Source of the DNA: Ephemerocybe angulata
Taxonomy: Eukaryota > Basidiomycota > Agaricomycetes > Agaricales > Psathyrellaceae
Assembly: GCA_013368325.1 (NCBI GenBank)
Contig: JAACJK010000172.1
Location: 124,001-188,000 of the forward strand
Reading direction: 5' to 3'
DNA length: 64,000 nucleotides
Below are positions 1 to 11,907 of this stretch, one piece after another (position 1 is the first letter of the stretch; each line of letters starts with the position of its first letter). A program made the translations under genes and the position numbers. The notes beneath the pieces are model-generated. The model did not search any database and was not told the DNA's origin. It worked only from the letters and a program-made list of their open reading frames with translations.

Positions 1-2149
1 AAAAGTGAAGGATGGCGAAGCCATGTTCGCCCCAAGGACTCAGCACGACATGCTAACAGATGCTGTCTCCCCTCCTGTCTACCAGGGCTTCTACGCGCGT
101 GTCATCCGGTACGTATATTGCACGAAGACACGCCGGCAGGAGGGCTCCATCCTACAGACAACCAACGATGATGTGTACAGTGGGTGGGATATGTTATTCC
201 AAGGCGCCTGTTGCCTTTGCAAATAGGGGATTGACCTTATAAAACCTTAACGTTCCAACCCTTTGAAACACTTCGAACTGACGACTCTCCTATGCTACGG
301 TCTGGGCATATCCCTTCCGGCGATGCTACCTTTACAGATCCTTTCAATCTTGTTTCGAACGCTATCTGGGCAACTTGAATGACAAAGAAGATAACACGTC
401 CTTGACTCGCATTCCGCAGTCTTTGGGATCGGCACTCGAGTGAGTTTCATTTAAGTTCCGAGAATACCGGCCTTTCGTACTAAAAGCCCTTCCCGCAGAA
501 TATCTCCCGTGATACTACAAGATGAGCTTGGACTCGATCTACTTGGTGGTTACTTTAGTGCCCTCAATAATCGATCTCATTCCTTTGTGAGATGCAGGGA
601 ACTTGACCCTGTTAGCGGAAGACAATCCCTATCCATTTGGACGCAGATTCACCCCCGCTCTTCCCACCACGAATAATTGTTATGTTCGATCAGCGGGGAA
701 TGGCCCTCTCCGCCCGTGCAAAATCTATGCAAGACGTGGCTCCGAATTCTTGTGTCTCACCATGTGGGAATGACTCGCCGACACTGGTGAGGAAGCCGAA
801 GAAGCGCCGGATCCGTAATTCGATCCTAACGGCACTCTAACGAGCGCCAGTCCCCGACTCCTAGGGGACTGTCCATAGGCCACCCTATCCTTACATCCGT
901 CCCTGCGGCCTTCTATATTCTTCCTCGCCCAAGTCCCGCAAACGGGGTCAACAGTTCCAACTCTCCCGGTCTTCTGGTAGTATATTCATCGTTGTCGTCC
1001 TGCAATTACGCATATCTGGGTGATGACATCGGTTCTGCGGAGGTTGATCAGCAAGCGACATGCGAGAATGGATAATCCCCTTATTTGAAGGCTGATAATA
1101 GTGCTCGCGCTGAGTAGGAGCAAAGGATGTTCAATGAAGAAACGATGCAGACTGACCGATGACGATTGGGTTTTGGGGATGATTAATGATTGGTAAACGA
1201 AGTTATCGATGCAACGGGCTCTGGACTTACCTGAGTAAATAGTTGTAGTAACCGAGGTTCTACATATCGTAGGCAACGTATTAGTATGGCATTAAGGTGA
1301 AATGCCGCCACGACCGCGCTTAAGAGCAGGATAACTGCCGAATGCTTGGGTGTATGAATAAGTAATACAAATAGAGGGCACACCAATGAAGACAACGATG
1401 TATAGCCCACCACCCCCGTATGGGCTGAGCCCACCATCCCAACGGATGGTCTGGGTCCATGGTTCCGGTTTTACCTCTATAGCGAACGTACAAGATCAAC
1501 AGTGTTAACTAGACTTGCAAAAAGCAGTAGCGAGTCCCTTGCTTTAGTTAGCCCAGTAATTCAAGTCTATCCAATAGTCACGCGTCCCCAAGTAGAGCAT
1601 GAAGACACAGAAGCAGGCATAAACGCAAGTGCAGTGTCGCGTCAGGGCGTATGTGATATGTTGGGGACTTTCTTCGCAGCCGACGGGCTCATGAGTGCCC
1701 GTATACCGTTTCGAAAATACGTCGCTTACCGGCGATATCGAATTGTGGGCACTCGAGTACTCCTCCTCAGGTCTCAGCCAGTACACGACGTTAGCAATAG
1801 AACTAATTTCGGACCATCCTGAACGAAATATGTGTAAGTGCAAAAGTAAAGAGTGTGAGGGTGGAGAGAGAAAACTATTAGCCCGGGAGGCTCGTCATGT
1901 GCTCTGGATGCTGAGTGCACGTAACTTTCCCACATTTTGCGCATATTATGTTGGTCAATCAACATGACCGGGAATCGAACTCTCGCCGTCTTCCTTTCAT
2001 ATTCTCACGCCTACCATCTCGAATACAGGAGACGTACGTGTTTTTATCTGACAGAACCCTCCCCACTTCGTGGAGTCGGGGAAGTTTAAATATCAAGCAG
2101 ACGGGTTGAGAAGCGACATCCAAAGGTTCACCCATCAATACCATTGACG
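1..2149. other. Intergenic region without a recognisable gene
   Basis: All reading frames here are short (106 codons or fewer), overlap each other on both strands and resemble no family I know. Part of it near the right end must be the promoter and 5' leader of the esterase gene that starts at 2150. A stretch near 1970-1985 looks like a tRNA B box on the minus strand, but no cloverleaf can be folded around it. Confidence 0.6.
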
Positions 2150-4543
2150 ATGCTACAAACCAATCTTGTCCTTCTCCTCATCGCCTTTGGTCTTTGCCGC
2201 TCGCAGACAACGAGTTCTGACGCGAAAGGTACCTCGCAGATCGTAGATGTTGGGTACGCTCAGTACCAAGGAGCTGTGAACTCGCATGGGAACGTCGAGT
2301 TTCTTGGACTTCGCTATGCTTCACCCCCAGTCGGTGAGTAAAGCCACTCCCTCCTTGCTTCTGGGTTATAAAACTAATACATATGTGGATCGAAGGAGCG
2401 CTTCGGTTTGCTGAACCTCATGCACCGGCCAGGGACCAGGGTCAATGGGGTACAACTAGCAAACAAACACCCTCCCAGATGCCACGTTGCGTCGTGGGGC
2501 ACGAATCCCCACAGCCCTTTCCGATCGAACGCGTCTTTGGAGTCGAGGGAGGGGCCACGCTCAAGAGGCTCTTCACCACTTGTGGCGCGAGACCTACAGA
2601 TTCCGCCTATCTCGGAAGACTGTCTATTCCTCAGGTGAGCAAGATCGACAAACTAGAAAAACTGCCTAGCTTGGGCTGATGCAGCTTCTTAGCGTTTTTA
2701 TCCCGGGTCCTAAGCTCACATCGTCAGCGCGCCTGCCTGTTGTTGTGTGGATACATGGGTGAGCGCTTAAATTGAGCATAACAAGCTCCTGTGGCTCTGC
2801 TGCGGCTAACACTCTGCCACAACCAGTGGTGGATACAACATTGGATCTGCGACATATCCCGGGGCCGGTCCTGAAGTAATTTATGACGGGAATGACCTTG
2901 TCAAGTTCTCTGGGGGTAATGCAATTGTTATTCACCTCCAGTATCGTCTTGGACTCTTTGGTTTCTTAGCTGGAGATGACGTGAAGAGTAAAGGGGCGTT
3001 AAATGCTGGGTTGCGTCAGTGTTATCATCCTTTGGCGAGCCAACACGTTCTTACCTTTTCTTCCCCAGTGGATCAGCAGTTTGCCCTCCGATGGGTACAA
3101 CAGCATGTGAGTGGTCTTCAGGATCTTCGCCTATCTCCTCAAAGCTAAGTGAACATGCAGATATCAAAATTCGGAGGAGACCCTCTTCGAGTGACTGTCT
3201 GGGGACGATCCGCTGGTAAGACTCATTGATCATTTATTAAAGCGCCTGACACATTTTCAAATAGGCGCCGGCTCTGTTCTGCAACATCTGATCGCCAATG
3301 GAGGAAAAACAATGCCACCTCTATTCAAGTCAGCAATGTTGAGCTCGCCATTCTTGCCACCGCAGTATTGGTACAACGATCGCATTCCAAAGGCACTCTA
3401 CAACGAGGTGGTGACAAAAACGGGGTAAGTAGTCACGAACATGTTACCCTTGGGAGTAACGACCTACATCTTACCAGATGCGACTCTTCCCAAAATAAGC
3501 TGGAATGTATACGGAAGGCGGATATCAACCTTTTGGACAGTGCCAATATTGCTATTGGCAACAACAGCTTCATCGGCACCTTCGGTTTCTTGCCAGTAGT
3601 GGACGGTGTCCTTATTCAGGAACGACCACTACAGGCTTTGCAACGGCGCAAGTTGAACACTGTGAGTATCAGATATGCCCGTCTATTTTTCTCTCTTTGG
3701 TACCATGCATGCTTACTCGATATACCAGCGAAACGTATTGATCATGACAAACGCCCATGAGGGGACCATCTTTGTGCAACAGGAAAGGATAGACGACGTG
3801 GTGGATTACGCAACCCAACTCTTTCCGACTCTCTCTACTCCGGAAGCAAAATCTATAGCAAACCTGTATGCTGGTCTGGGAAGTGGAGTTGAGCAGGCGG
3901 CACAAATTAATGGCGAAGGTGCGCTTCCTCAAAGCAAAATAATTGTTCCCAGTTCCATGTTAAGGTTTACGGTTTCCTTGTAGTAATATTCATTTGCCCA
4001 AGCTATGCAATCTTTCGCTCTCTGGAAGGAGTTGGTTACAAGGTGTGTACACTCAATTTGAATGCACTGGGTATCTTTTGACATTGCTTGGACACCTCAG
4101 GGACAGTTTGCCGTCCCTCCTGCATTCCATGGCAATGATATTGCATATTACTTCCCTTCGTCAGTGGGCCCTGGCATATCAATTTATCTGGAGCTGACGA
4201 GAAATATGTAGGTCCTCAACGACGAATGCGCCACCGTACAACAACACCGACTTCATCAACTCATTCTCAGGGGCGTTCCTTGATTTCGCCGTGTATCGTA
4301 CACCCAATGGAAATCGTAGCGAATCGCTCCTTCCGACATGGCCTACATGGGATGAAAGAGAGCGAAAGGAAATCGTTTTCAACCAAACGGATGGCTCCCC
4401 AGTCATTAGGCTGGAAAGTAGTTCCCCTGCTATGTTGCAGCGTTGCAAGTAAGTCCCGACAAAGTGTGTCGGTATGAAGCAGACCCTTAACCCGGATTCA
4501 TCTTAGATATTTGGAGAGTATTGGTAAACATATTGGTCAGTAG
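2150..4543 (+). CDS. Secreted type-B carboxylesterase/lipase, 13 exons, frame break in exon 2
   Basis: This is an alpha/beta-hydrolase of the carboxylesterase type B family, expected to be secreted and to hydrolyse ester bonds. Exons: 2150-2333, 2396-2634, 2693-2758, 2827-3014, 3069-3106, 3161-3215, 3265-3424, 3478-3661, 3729-3918, 3984-4042, 4101-4159, 4212-4448, 4507-4543. A hydrophobic signal peptide opens the protein. Family marks follow in order: SEDCLFL, the oxyanion HGGGY motif, the nucleophile in GRSAG (Ser codon 3209-3211; Gln or Glu is usual before this Ser), the acid in NAHEGT and the base in AFHGND. Exon 2 begins in the frame of LRFAEPHAPA but must end in another frame. Near 2429-2442 a 7-base unit (ccaggga, then ccagggt) looks duplicated, and removing one copy would restore the frame. 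Splicing instead to the AG at 2431-2432 also closes the frame (552 aa) but drops about 12 conserved residues. The gene is therefore either alternatively spliced or freshly broken. Confidence 0.85.
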
Positions 4544-5067
4544 TGTCTTGAAGGAAGGGAAGGTGCATTCATACATACTACAGACAGCATGTTCCAAGGA
4601 CTCTGTGCTGAGTGCTCGGCCCTGTTAAAGTACGTAATGGTTGACCAGACCCGTTCATAGACCGAATATAGTTCCAGTTACTCTCCGAAGAGACTGTCAA
4701 GTATCATAGTCAGCCAGAATCGCTCCAAGTTGCAGCACAACCCGCGCTTTTTTTAAGCGCCCTTGTCTGATGGCCTCGGAGCGCTCGTCGTCTATGAAGG
4801 TTACGCCCGAACTCTTCATCGGGACCGGTTATCAAGACTGCATCCATATGACTCCGTTAGTAGCTAAATAGAGACGAGGGGTGACTCACTTTCCATCATG
4901 GCGCGTTCCAAGGCTGAAGGACGTAGGATTTTACAGCACTCCGCTCGGGACACGGAGCCGCTGATGGACGTCTCCAATGCTTCGGGAAGGTTATAAAAGA
5001 GACGTCAAGTTTTGAAAAAAGGTCAAGGGGTCTGCAGGTTCAACTTGCACCCATCCCTTCCTCCACT
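4544..5067. other. Intergenic region and promoter of the UBC-like gene
   Basis: No coding signal is visible. The only clear element is the TATA box listed separately, close to the right end. Confidence 0.5.
4992..4999 (+). promoter_or_regulatory. TATA box of the UBC-like gene
   Basis: TATAAAAG lies 69 bases before the start codon at 5068, a suitable spacing for a fungal promoter with a short leader. Confidence 0.55.
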
Positions 5068-7331
5068 ATGGCCAGCTCTCACCGCCTCCTTGCCCGTCTC
5101 CAGAGAGACCTGGCCGAGCTCCGAGAGCAACCCTATCCCGGTGTCGACGTCTTCATTGACGATGCTGATATCCGGAAGTTCTGCCTAGTCTTGTCGCCTC
5201 CTGCTGGACCATGGAAAGGCCTATCCCTTCATTTCGATGTTCAACTCCCTCCTAGCTGGGTAAGCGTTCATATTTCATGTATCAGCTGAAATTAGTCGCT
5301 GAACCTTTAGTCCAGCCTAGCGACCCTCCCACCGTCTCCTCCAGCGTCTCAGGGATAGATCACCCCAACCTATTCGGGAACTGGATCTGCTGCGACTTGT
5401 TGAAGCCCATGTCCTATCTCGAGACCGGCTACACGGGCGGTTACACCCCAGCGCTTACTCTTCGCGGCCTTTTCCTCCAGTTCCTCACGTTCTTTTCAAG
5501 CACGTCGGTTGAGCAGGACTACGGAGGTGCCATCGAGATTGGGGATGCACTCATTTCAAGCTACATGCAGGAGAAGGACGTGGCCGCAGCCCAGTATCCT
5601 TGGGAAAGGTGCTGCCGAAGTCATGGCGGTTTGTGCACCTGCAAACCACTGCACCGAAGTCAATTGGAACTGGAACGCGAATGGAGAGCGGACTCTCGCC
5701 CAGAGACCACACTCCTTGTTTACAGCAGCGCTGATGGTACAGTCACCCATAAAGTCAAGGGGACAACGCCAAAGGCCACTCGAGTCCACCTCTTCGAGAA
5801 GCAAAATCCCAGATGGAAGGCTACCCTCGAATTAATCTCAACCTGGTCTTGCAAGCGATGTCCATATGGTTCGGCCGAACACCCTCACCAGGCCTCTCAG
5901 GCAGGCGGCACCCTAACCATCCTCTCGAACCCAACGAACAACCATCATATCTCCCCCGATGTCTGCGTCCTCCACCTCTTGAATGACGATGTCCTCCTGG
6001 AGATTGCTTCCCATATGCTGTCGGAGACGCTCATTACCTTCGGTCGCGCTTACCCCCGGTTCCACGCTCTCATCACAGGACACCATGTCTTCCTACTTCG
6101 AGAACTCCACTGCTTCTTCCTCAAAACACCTTTGAATGAGGGTATCCTTGGTATTGGGGTCGCCTTTGAGCCCGGCCCCCGAACGCTCTCGTCCGACTTC
6201 GATTGGCTCAGCTTGGAGGCGTTCGAGAAACACGCCGTCAGGAAGAGTATTCAGAAGCGCGACTTCGAGTTCTTCCTCCCCCTCGCTTTCAACCAAGGGC
6301 ACTTCATCCAGGCTCGACAAGAGATTTGGAGGCGTGTAGCCTTGATCGACGCGGCTGTGCGTCAGGCCGATGTTGGAAGGCAGGCGAACGGGAGCAGTGG
6401 GCGAGGTGGTTATGGAAGAGGGCGCGGGGGGCCTCCTGCCCCTGCGCGAATTAATGCTTCGCCCTCCCCGCCCGCTCAGCCACACCACATCTTCAACGTC
6501 TTGTTCAAGATGATGAACAACATCGTCGTTTCCCTCATGCAATCATGTGATGACGCCTTGGTGGTCTCGAAACGTTCTTCTTCCACGCCTAACCTGCTGA
6601 ACGCCTCTGAGAAGGCTGTCATCTCCTACTGCCACCTCATGCACCTCCTCATTTGCCTCTGTCGGTCCCATCCAGTCGTGCTTGAGGATGCCCGTCAGCG
6701 AATTCAGACCTTCCTCCAAACTCCAGCCAACCGAACCAAGGCCGTCACTCCGGATATGGGCGAGCTCATTGTCGTCATCACACTCGTCCTGATTATGACC
6801 CCTCCCAACCAGCCTACCCAGTTGAGTTGGCCTAAGGTCGCTGGGCCTTTCCTCGAAGAAGCCATCACTCGGAACGTCCGTTGGGTCCTGAAGGATGCAC
6901 CCGAGCTTGAGGTCATGGAAGAAGGCGCTAGCGACTACCGTCTGACGACGACCTTCTCCCGATCCAAGACAAGTCTGCGATTGATCATGTTCCAAATCAC
7001 CTTCTTGAACATGTTCATCAAGACGTACCATACCATTGGTATCCAGGCCTTGGATCAGAACTACGGGTTCCCCGAGAGCCACTTGCCCGCCAGGATGGTC
7101 GAGGAGATCAAGGATCTCTACAAGGTCGATACGTGGCCTGGGTTCTTCGCCAAGGCGCAATATGCGAAATCGTTCACGAAAGGGGAGTTCACCGAGATGT
7201 TGAGGGCAGCGGTGGCGAAGAGTCGGCAAAGGGGCTACCATTTGCCTTCCCGACCCGAGCAAATGGGCAGGTTGATTCGTTTGAGGAAGGAGTTGGAGCG
7301 AGCTAGGGCAGAAGCTCAAAGCCGAAGGTGA
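5068..7331 (+). CDS. Ubiquitin-conjugating-enzyme (E2)-like protein with long C-terminal region
   Basis: Two exons (5068-5259, 5316-7331) give about 735 residues. The N-terminal ~170 residues look like an E2 fold: SPPAGPWKG, then PPSWPSDPPT and HPNLFGNWICCDLL. The last matches the E2 HPN-x(n)-IC-x-D active-site strip one residue short, and the first Cys (codon 5388-5390) is the expected thioester cysteine. A segment GYTPALTLRGLFLQFL follows, as in E2s. The remaining ~500 residues hold an F-box-like start (LLNDDVLLEIASHM), a Gly/Arg-rich linker near residues 430-445 and a helical C-terminus. I do not recognise the C-terminal region; ubiquitin transfer is inferred from the N-terminus only. The acceptor at 5315 was chosen over the AG at 5310 because only it keeps the frame. 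The gene ends tail-to-tail with CDC37, 214 bases away. Confidence 0.75.
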
Positions 7332-7545
7332 GGAGAAAAGTATTTTACATACATTATAGCAGATCTTGTGCCCCGCATCCTTGAAAAGATGTGAATTCGT
7401 AGGCCATAATATATGACATGTTCTTTCCAACTCGTGAAATGACGATAAAAATCTTTCAAGGGGTAATCCCACAGTACAAGTTAAATTCATCTCGCGACCC
7501 ATATCAGTAGAGTGGTCGAACAGAGTCAGGTCACGTCCATACCCT

Positions 7546-9249
7546 TCAGGGGCCACTCGAACTCGAAGCACCTCCAGTCTCATCTCGGATACCCCCTTCA
7601 GCAAAGTTCAGGATGCCAGCATTGTCCAAAGCACCCACAACTGCTTCTGCGTCATCGACCTCCATGTTCCCGAGCACCTTGTTCACCGCGTCCAACGAAT
7701 CGCTCTTCAATGCCTCTTGCATGTCCTTGGAGAAAGTCTGGAAGACCTCCCACCGATACTGGAGTGCTTGCCTAACCTGTTCGATATCAAGGTCCTCGGT
7801 ACCAGGTCCCTCCAAGCGGAGGTCCTCTGGAGGGGGTCCATCGGGAACATTGAAGCTAATCGTGATGTCAGGGTTTTCAGGGACTAGTTGGATCTGTTCT
7901 TTCCCTGCGGCCTCCTGAGCGACTTCCTCTTTTGATATCCTAACCCTTTCAACGAGGTGTGCGTATGTGGACTCCACATCGTCAGAGAAAACCTTCTCAG
8001 CACGCTTGTCGCCTGCCATCATCCTGAAGTCATGGAGCCATGAACAATTATACGGGATATTATGAGAAGGATCAGCTTACTTTTTGAAGAACATGCCTAC
8101 ACCGTTCGGTCCAAGCTTCTCACAGTACTGGAGAAGCAAGCTCTGGTGGATACACTTTTTCGCATACTTCGGCTTGCCCTGGCTTTGAGCTTCGAAGGCT
8201 GCAACAAGGAGGGCATCGGAAGCACCGGGGACGTAGACGTCGCGATGGGTTTGAATGAATTCGAATGACTTTTCGTATTGGCCAAGATTGATCTTGGAAA
8301 ACTCGAGGAGGGATGGAGTCATCTCGGGGAGCTCATCGTCGTCGTCATCATTCTCGGCCTGGGATGTTGAGGGTGCCGACTTCTCGACAGCGGAGGGGTT
8401 CAAGGTTTCGTATTCAACGACCTTCTTCTTGCCCTTGGCCTTCTCATCGAAAGTTTTGTGATGGAGTACTGGCGCTGGTTCGGGTTTCGGTGGAACGTAC
8501 TAGATGTATCATCGATGTAAGCGCCCAATCGTATGGTAGAGAGATTGGGTCGACACACCTTAGTTTCAAAGCCCTCGTGGATATCTTCAGTCGTGATCTT
8601 CTTCTTCTGCTCCTCCTTCTCTTCTTCCAATTCTTTCTCATTCTTCGTGATCTCAGCACCAAGCTGCTTGACATGGTTCGCCATCTCGCTCGCAAGCTCC
8701 TTGCCCAGACGTTCCTCCTTCTCGGATTCCATTAGGTTGAGCGACTTGAGTTTCTCCTTCGCGTCCTGGGTGACTCGCTGGAGGAGATTGAGTAGCATGC
8801 CATCGTACGTCTGCTCGATGTGCTCAGGGTTGTTTCCAGGAGGACAGTCTTTGGAAGGGTTCTTCTCGAGTTGTTCGATGAGGTTGCTCCAGTACTTGGA
8901 AGGGGGGACAGATGCATTCGGATCTGCGAGGGCCTTGGCAATATCCGAGATCTTGGGGAGGAGGACTTTGTTGCAGGCAATCTGAGCCTCGAGATGTGCG
9001 ATTTTCTGCTTTCGAATCTCGCGTTTCTCGTGGATATCCCGTTGCTTCCACCTAAACTTTTGTCAGTGGGCTCGGTGACGAAGCCGAGGGAACCCACACA
9101 CCGAATCAGCGATTTCTTGTCGACATTGGGGTGACCTTCAATGTCGGAGTCGTCAGAGAGCTGTTGATCGGTTGGTAATTCGTTTATCGGATACGTGGAG
9201 ATATATGACTAGCCTCAAGTTGATCCCACTTTGAATAGTTGAGGGGCAT
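7546..9249 (-). CDS. CDC37: Hsp90 co-chaperone Cdc37
   Basis: Cdc37 delivers protein kinases to Hsp90 in the cytosol. Five exons (9214-9249, 9102-9160, 8559-9051, 8081-8499, 7546-8023) sum to 494 residues in frame. The N-terminus MPLNYSKWDQLELSDDSD is the near-invariant Cdc37 start, including the Ser in the acidic SDDSD patch that casein kinase 2 phosphorylates in other species. The kinase-binding coiled coil (about residues 30-200) and the middle Hsp90-binding domain (from about 260, with GQYEKSFEFIQTHRD) follow. Between them is an acidic stretch. The first intron must begin with GC (GAG|GCTAGT) and end CAACAG, because only that junction gives LELSDD; it is a GC-AG intron. Length is close to the yeast protein. 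Confidence is high. Confidence 0.96.
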
Positions 9250-9602
9250 GATGAGAGGTGGTGTTAAGTCTAAGAAGGCCGGTTCGAGATTGCTGTGAGT
9301 GATCTACTTATAGCTCCAGCACGGGCGCCTGAGGCTTGGAACCCGCCATTGCCACAGTCATCGAAGCTTCTGGAACTTGCCTCCGTCCCAACTCGGATAC
9401 AAAGTTCTTCCATTGTAAATCCAAACAATCTCGTTTAGAGGCTTAAATATCGAAAGCCTCGTGCGGAGAGAACCCAATTTACAGCAGATCCACAGCTTCC
9501 ACTGGTTCCGTTGTTGTGGGCGGAATGACAGTGCTGGTGCACATTTCCCTTTCACCACAGCGTATGTGTGAAGTATGAGTGTAATAGTTGCATTGTACTA
9601 AA
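9250..9602. other. Intergenic spacer between CDC37 and an F-box gene
   Basis: About 350 bases upstream of CDC37 and downstream of the F-box gene on the same strand. Nothing beyond short random frames is seen; it must contain the CDC37 promoter. Confidence 0.5.
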
Positions 9603-11354
9603 CTAGGGGTCGAAGTAATCGACACGAGGTACGATGCGCAAGAAACTGCCCAAATTTTGGGGCATGGAAGCGCTATCATAGGGAATTTTATATGGGAGTT
9701 CGTCATCCTCCCAATATTCTTCAACAACACCGTCTGGACCTGGAAAAAATGAAGGGGAAAAGGACACTGTAACTTGACAGCGGCGCGTGCCCCTCATCTC
9801 GAGGAAGGACGATATGGCCGAGAAGTTTTGAGGTGCAAGTCGAATTTCTACCTCCAGTAGTTCGAGTTCTTCAAGGAGCGGAAGAAATGTGCATCGGTTT
9901 CTCTCCGGCTCTGTCGTATTCTCCCCCTCATCCTCCAGTCGTGCCTCCTCCTCTCCACTGGGCCCGTCCACTCTCCCGCCAGTTGACCTCTCGTTTTCAG
10001 CGCGGCGCCCTGCGAGTTCGACTTTTCTTGCGGCTAGCAAAGACCCGAAAATGGAGTCGGTGAGATTTGTGGGGCTGATTTTGTCGAGAATTAGATGTCT
10101 CAGGAGGGGAAACATCTGTATCACGAAACACAAGTCGGTAGGGTTGAATACCGCGTTATAAAGACGCAAGGTGCGCAAGGTCCTCGAGCACTTGGAGGGC
10201 CCGCAAACGAATTCCTTGAGTCGGCGAATGCTCTGTTCAGGGAGCAAAACCATCCCTCCGCCATCCCCGGCCGACCTGCATACACCATCGAACCCAATAT
10301 CCAGGACTGAGAGGTTCGTGGTCACGAGGTACTTCAGAATATCCAGGCTAGGGTGGTGCCTCAAACGCAGGAGGTGCAACTTCGGAAGGGCAAGACTGGA
10401 GGGGCTGAATTCGGGCAGTGCACCTGGTCCTTCATTGAGTATATCGGTCCAGTAAAACTCGATGTCGAGGTTCTCGAGGCTGGTGCAACTCTGCAGGATC
10501 CGGAGTATGTGAAGTCCTTGCCAGTTGCAAGTGATTTGGAGAGAAGTAAGGCGTTCAAGCACAGCCGGCGCAATCTGGAGGCTGGCCTGAGCTTGGTGCA
10601 TTGTCTCGGGGAATGTTTCTTCTGCGTCGGGGAGTTGCAGGGATAGTGATGTGAGGTTTGGAAGTCCGTTCAAGACGAAGGGCTTGTCTACGACTTGTCC
10701 CACCCAGGTCCCCCACACATCTTCGTCAAACATAAGATGCAACGATCGCAAAGCGTCCCACGCGCGGTATTGAGGTTCTGGGGTAATCGCGTTCAAGTTA
10801 TTGAGAAGCCTTTTGTAACAGCGGGGGCCGTGGAGCTCGAGGAAAAGAGTGTCGATGGTGACCCTACTTGTCGTCAAGAGCTTGATAACCGCAGGGGACG
10901 TCAAATGACAGGAAGTGCGAGTACAACGAACGTCTTCATCGTTATCTCTACACAGAGAAATCGACTTCCGAATTGAGCCTGATCTCTCCAGCCATGTAAC
11001 CATGTTGTGATAAGATAGCTCAGAGGGTTCCAGGGTGAGCTCGCTCCATAAATGAGGATGGGACAGCGCTGCTTGCCGCCAATTTCTGCAGACGAGGCTG
11101 AGAGTCCCCAGGTCTTCCTTGCCCGAGTGATATGCAAATATTTGCCCGAGAATTTCGGATGGTATGCGTCGGAAGGGAGAAAGCACTTGGAGGCATTCTT
11201 GTCGCCGGGCTTCGAACACCCGCAGCTCGGATTGCAGTCGAATAATGGCTTCCGTCACTTTCTGCAGTTCGTGTTTGGCTTGAGCCTCTTCCAGGGGCAA
11301 TGGCGCATAGTTTGTCGTGAGTAGGTGCGAGAAGTTCGGCGGAAGCTCGTCCAT
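9603..11354 (-). CDS. F-box domain protein, single exon
   Basis: A single uninterrupted frame of 583 codons. An N-terminal coiled coil (about residues 15-60, with LQSELRVFEARRQE) leads into an F-box at about 60-105: RRIPSEILGQIFAYH then LGTLSLVCRNWRQAALSHPHLW. The rest has leucine-rich spacing typical of the large F-box families of mushroom fungi, in which the C-terminal part is thought to recruit substrates to an SCF ubiquitin ligase. An acidic, low-complexity stretch lies near residue 470. The closest relatives in this window are the F-box genes at 58148 and 60084. The substrate is unknown. Confidence 0.85.
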   Translation of the reverse strand: MDELPPNFSHLLTTNYAPLPLEEAQAKHELQKVTEAIIRLQSELRVFEARRQECLQVLSPFRRIPSEILGQIFAYHSGKEDLGTLSLVCRNWRQAALSHPHLWSELTLEPSELSYHNMVTWLERSGSIRKSISLCRDNDEDVRCTRTSCHLTSPAVIKLLTTSRVTIDTLFLELHGPRCYKRLLNNLNAITPEPQYRAWDALRSLHLMFDEDVWGTWVGQVVDKPFVLNGLPNLTSLSLQLPDAEETFPETMHQAQASLQIAPAVLERLTSLQITCNWQGLHILRILQSCTSLENLDIEFYWTDILNEGPGALPEFSPSSLALPKLHLLRLRHHPSLDILKYLVTTNLSVLDIGFDGVCRSAGDGGGMVLLPEQSIRRLKEFVCGPSKCSRTLRTLRLYNAVFNPTDLCFVIQMFPLLRHLILDKISPTNLTDSIFGSLLAARKVELAGRRAENERSTGGRVDGPSGEEEARLEDEGENTTEPERNRCTFLPLLEELELLEVEIRLAPQNFSAISSFLEMRGTRRCQVTVSFSPSFFPGPDGVVEEYWEDDELPYKIPYDSASMPQNLGSFLRIVPRVDYFDP

Positions 11355-11907
11355 GGGGGGTTAAAGCGAACAGGGACGGTTCACCGACGACTTCCATGTT
11401 CAAGCCTGGCTGTGAAAAATGGGGGTTTACTCCCACGCCAAGCCGATCGGAATTAACTGCTAAGCGCCCGCTGGAACTTGCGTGTGCTCTGCGATTTGCT
11501 CCTGGTGTTGCACACTGCAGTGTTTCAGTTATGGAGGAAGGGAAGAGAAATTCTCGTGCCGCCCTGGCTGAAGACATCTAATTGTTAAGGGGATACTGGG
11601 CACCTGTAGTAATGGAAGGAGCTTTCAATTACCTTTATCATACCCCTACCTCAGTGTGAGCTTCGCTCACTTTGTTACTGCGATAATTCCAACTCAGCGA
11701 GGAGTATCGCCAAATAGGCCAGTGTGCGTACTACGGAAAGATAATCAAGTCCCTAATAGGGGGTTGAGCAGGAGTCCGAAGGCTTGGCGGAGGCGGATTA
11801 CGACCAATTAGCCGCCGTGGCGGTGTCGTAAGCCTTCTTCTTTAACCACCACCTTCCCTTGCCAGGGCCACACAGATCCATACGCTCGCTGTAACCAGAA
11901 TTCAACA
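11355..11907. other. Intergenic region between divergent genes
   Basis: About 550 bases between the start codons of the F-box gene (minus) and the p34-like gene (plus); it should hold both promoters. No TATA box or repeat stands out. Confidence 0.5.

Noticed and set aside
1940..2035. tRNA gene on the minus strand (B-box-like gagttcgattcccgg)
   Set aside because: No matching acceptor stem, D arm or anticodon stem can be folded; at most a tRNA-derived scrap.
6543..7604. 353-codon open frame on the minus strand
   Set aside because: It lies antisense to the UBC-like gene and the CDC37 3' end; its composition mirrors the coding strand and it has no family resemblance.
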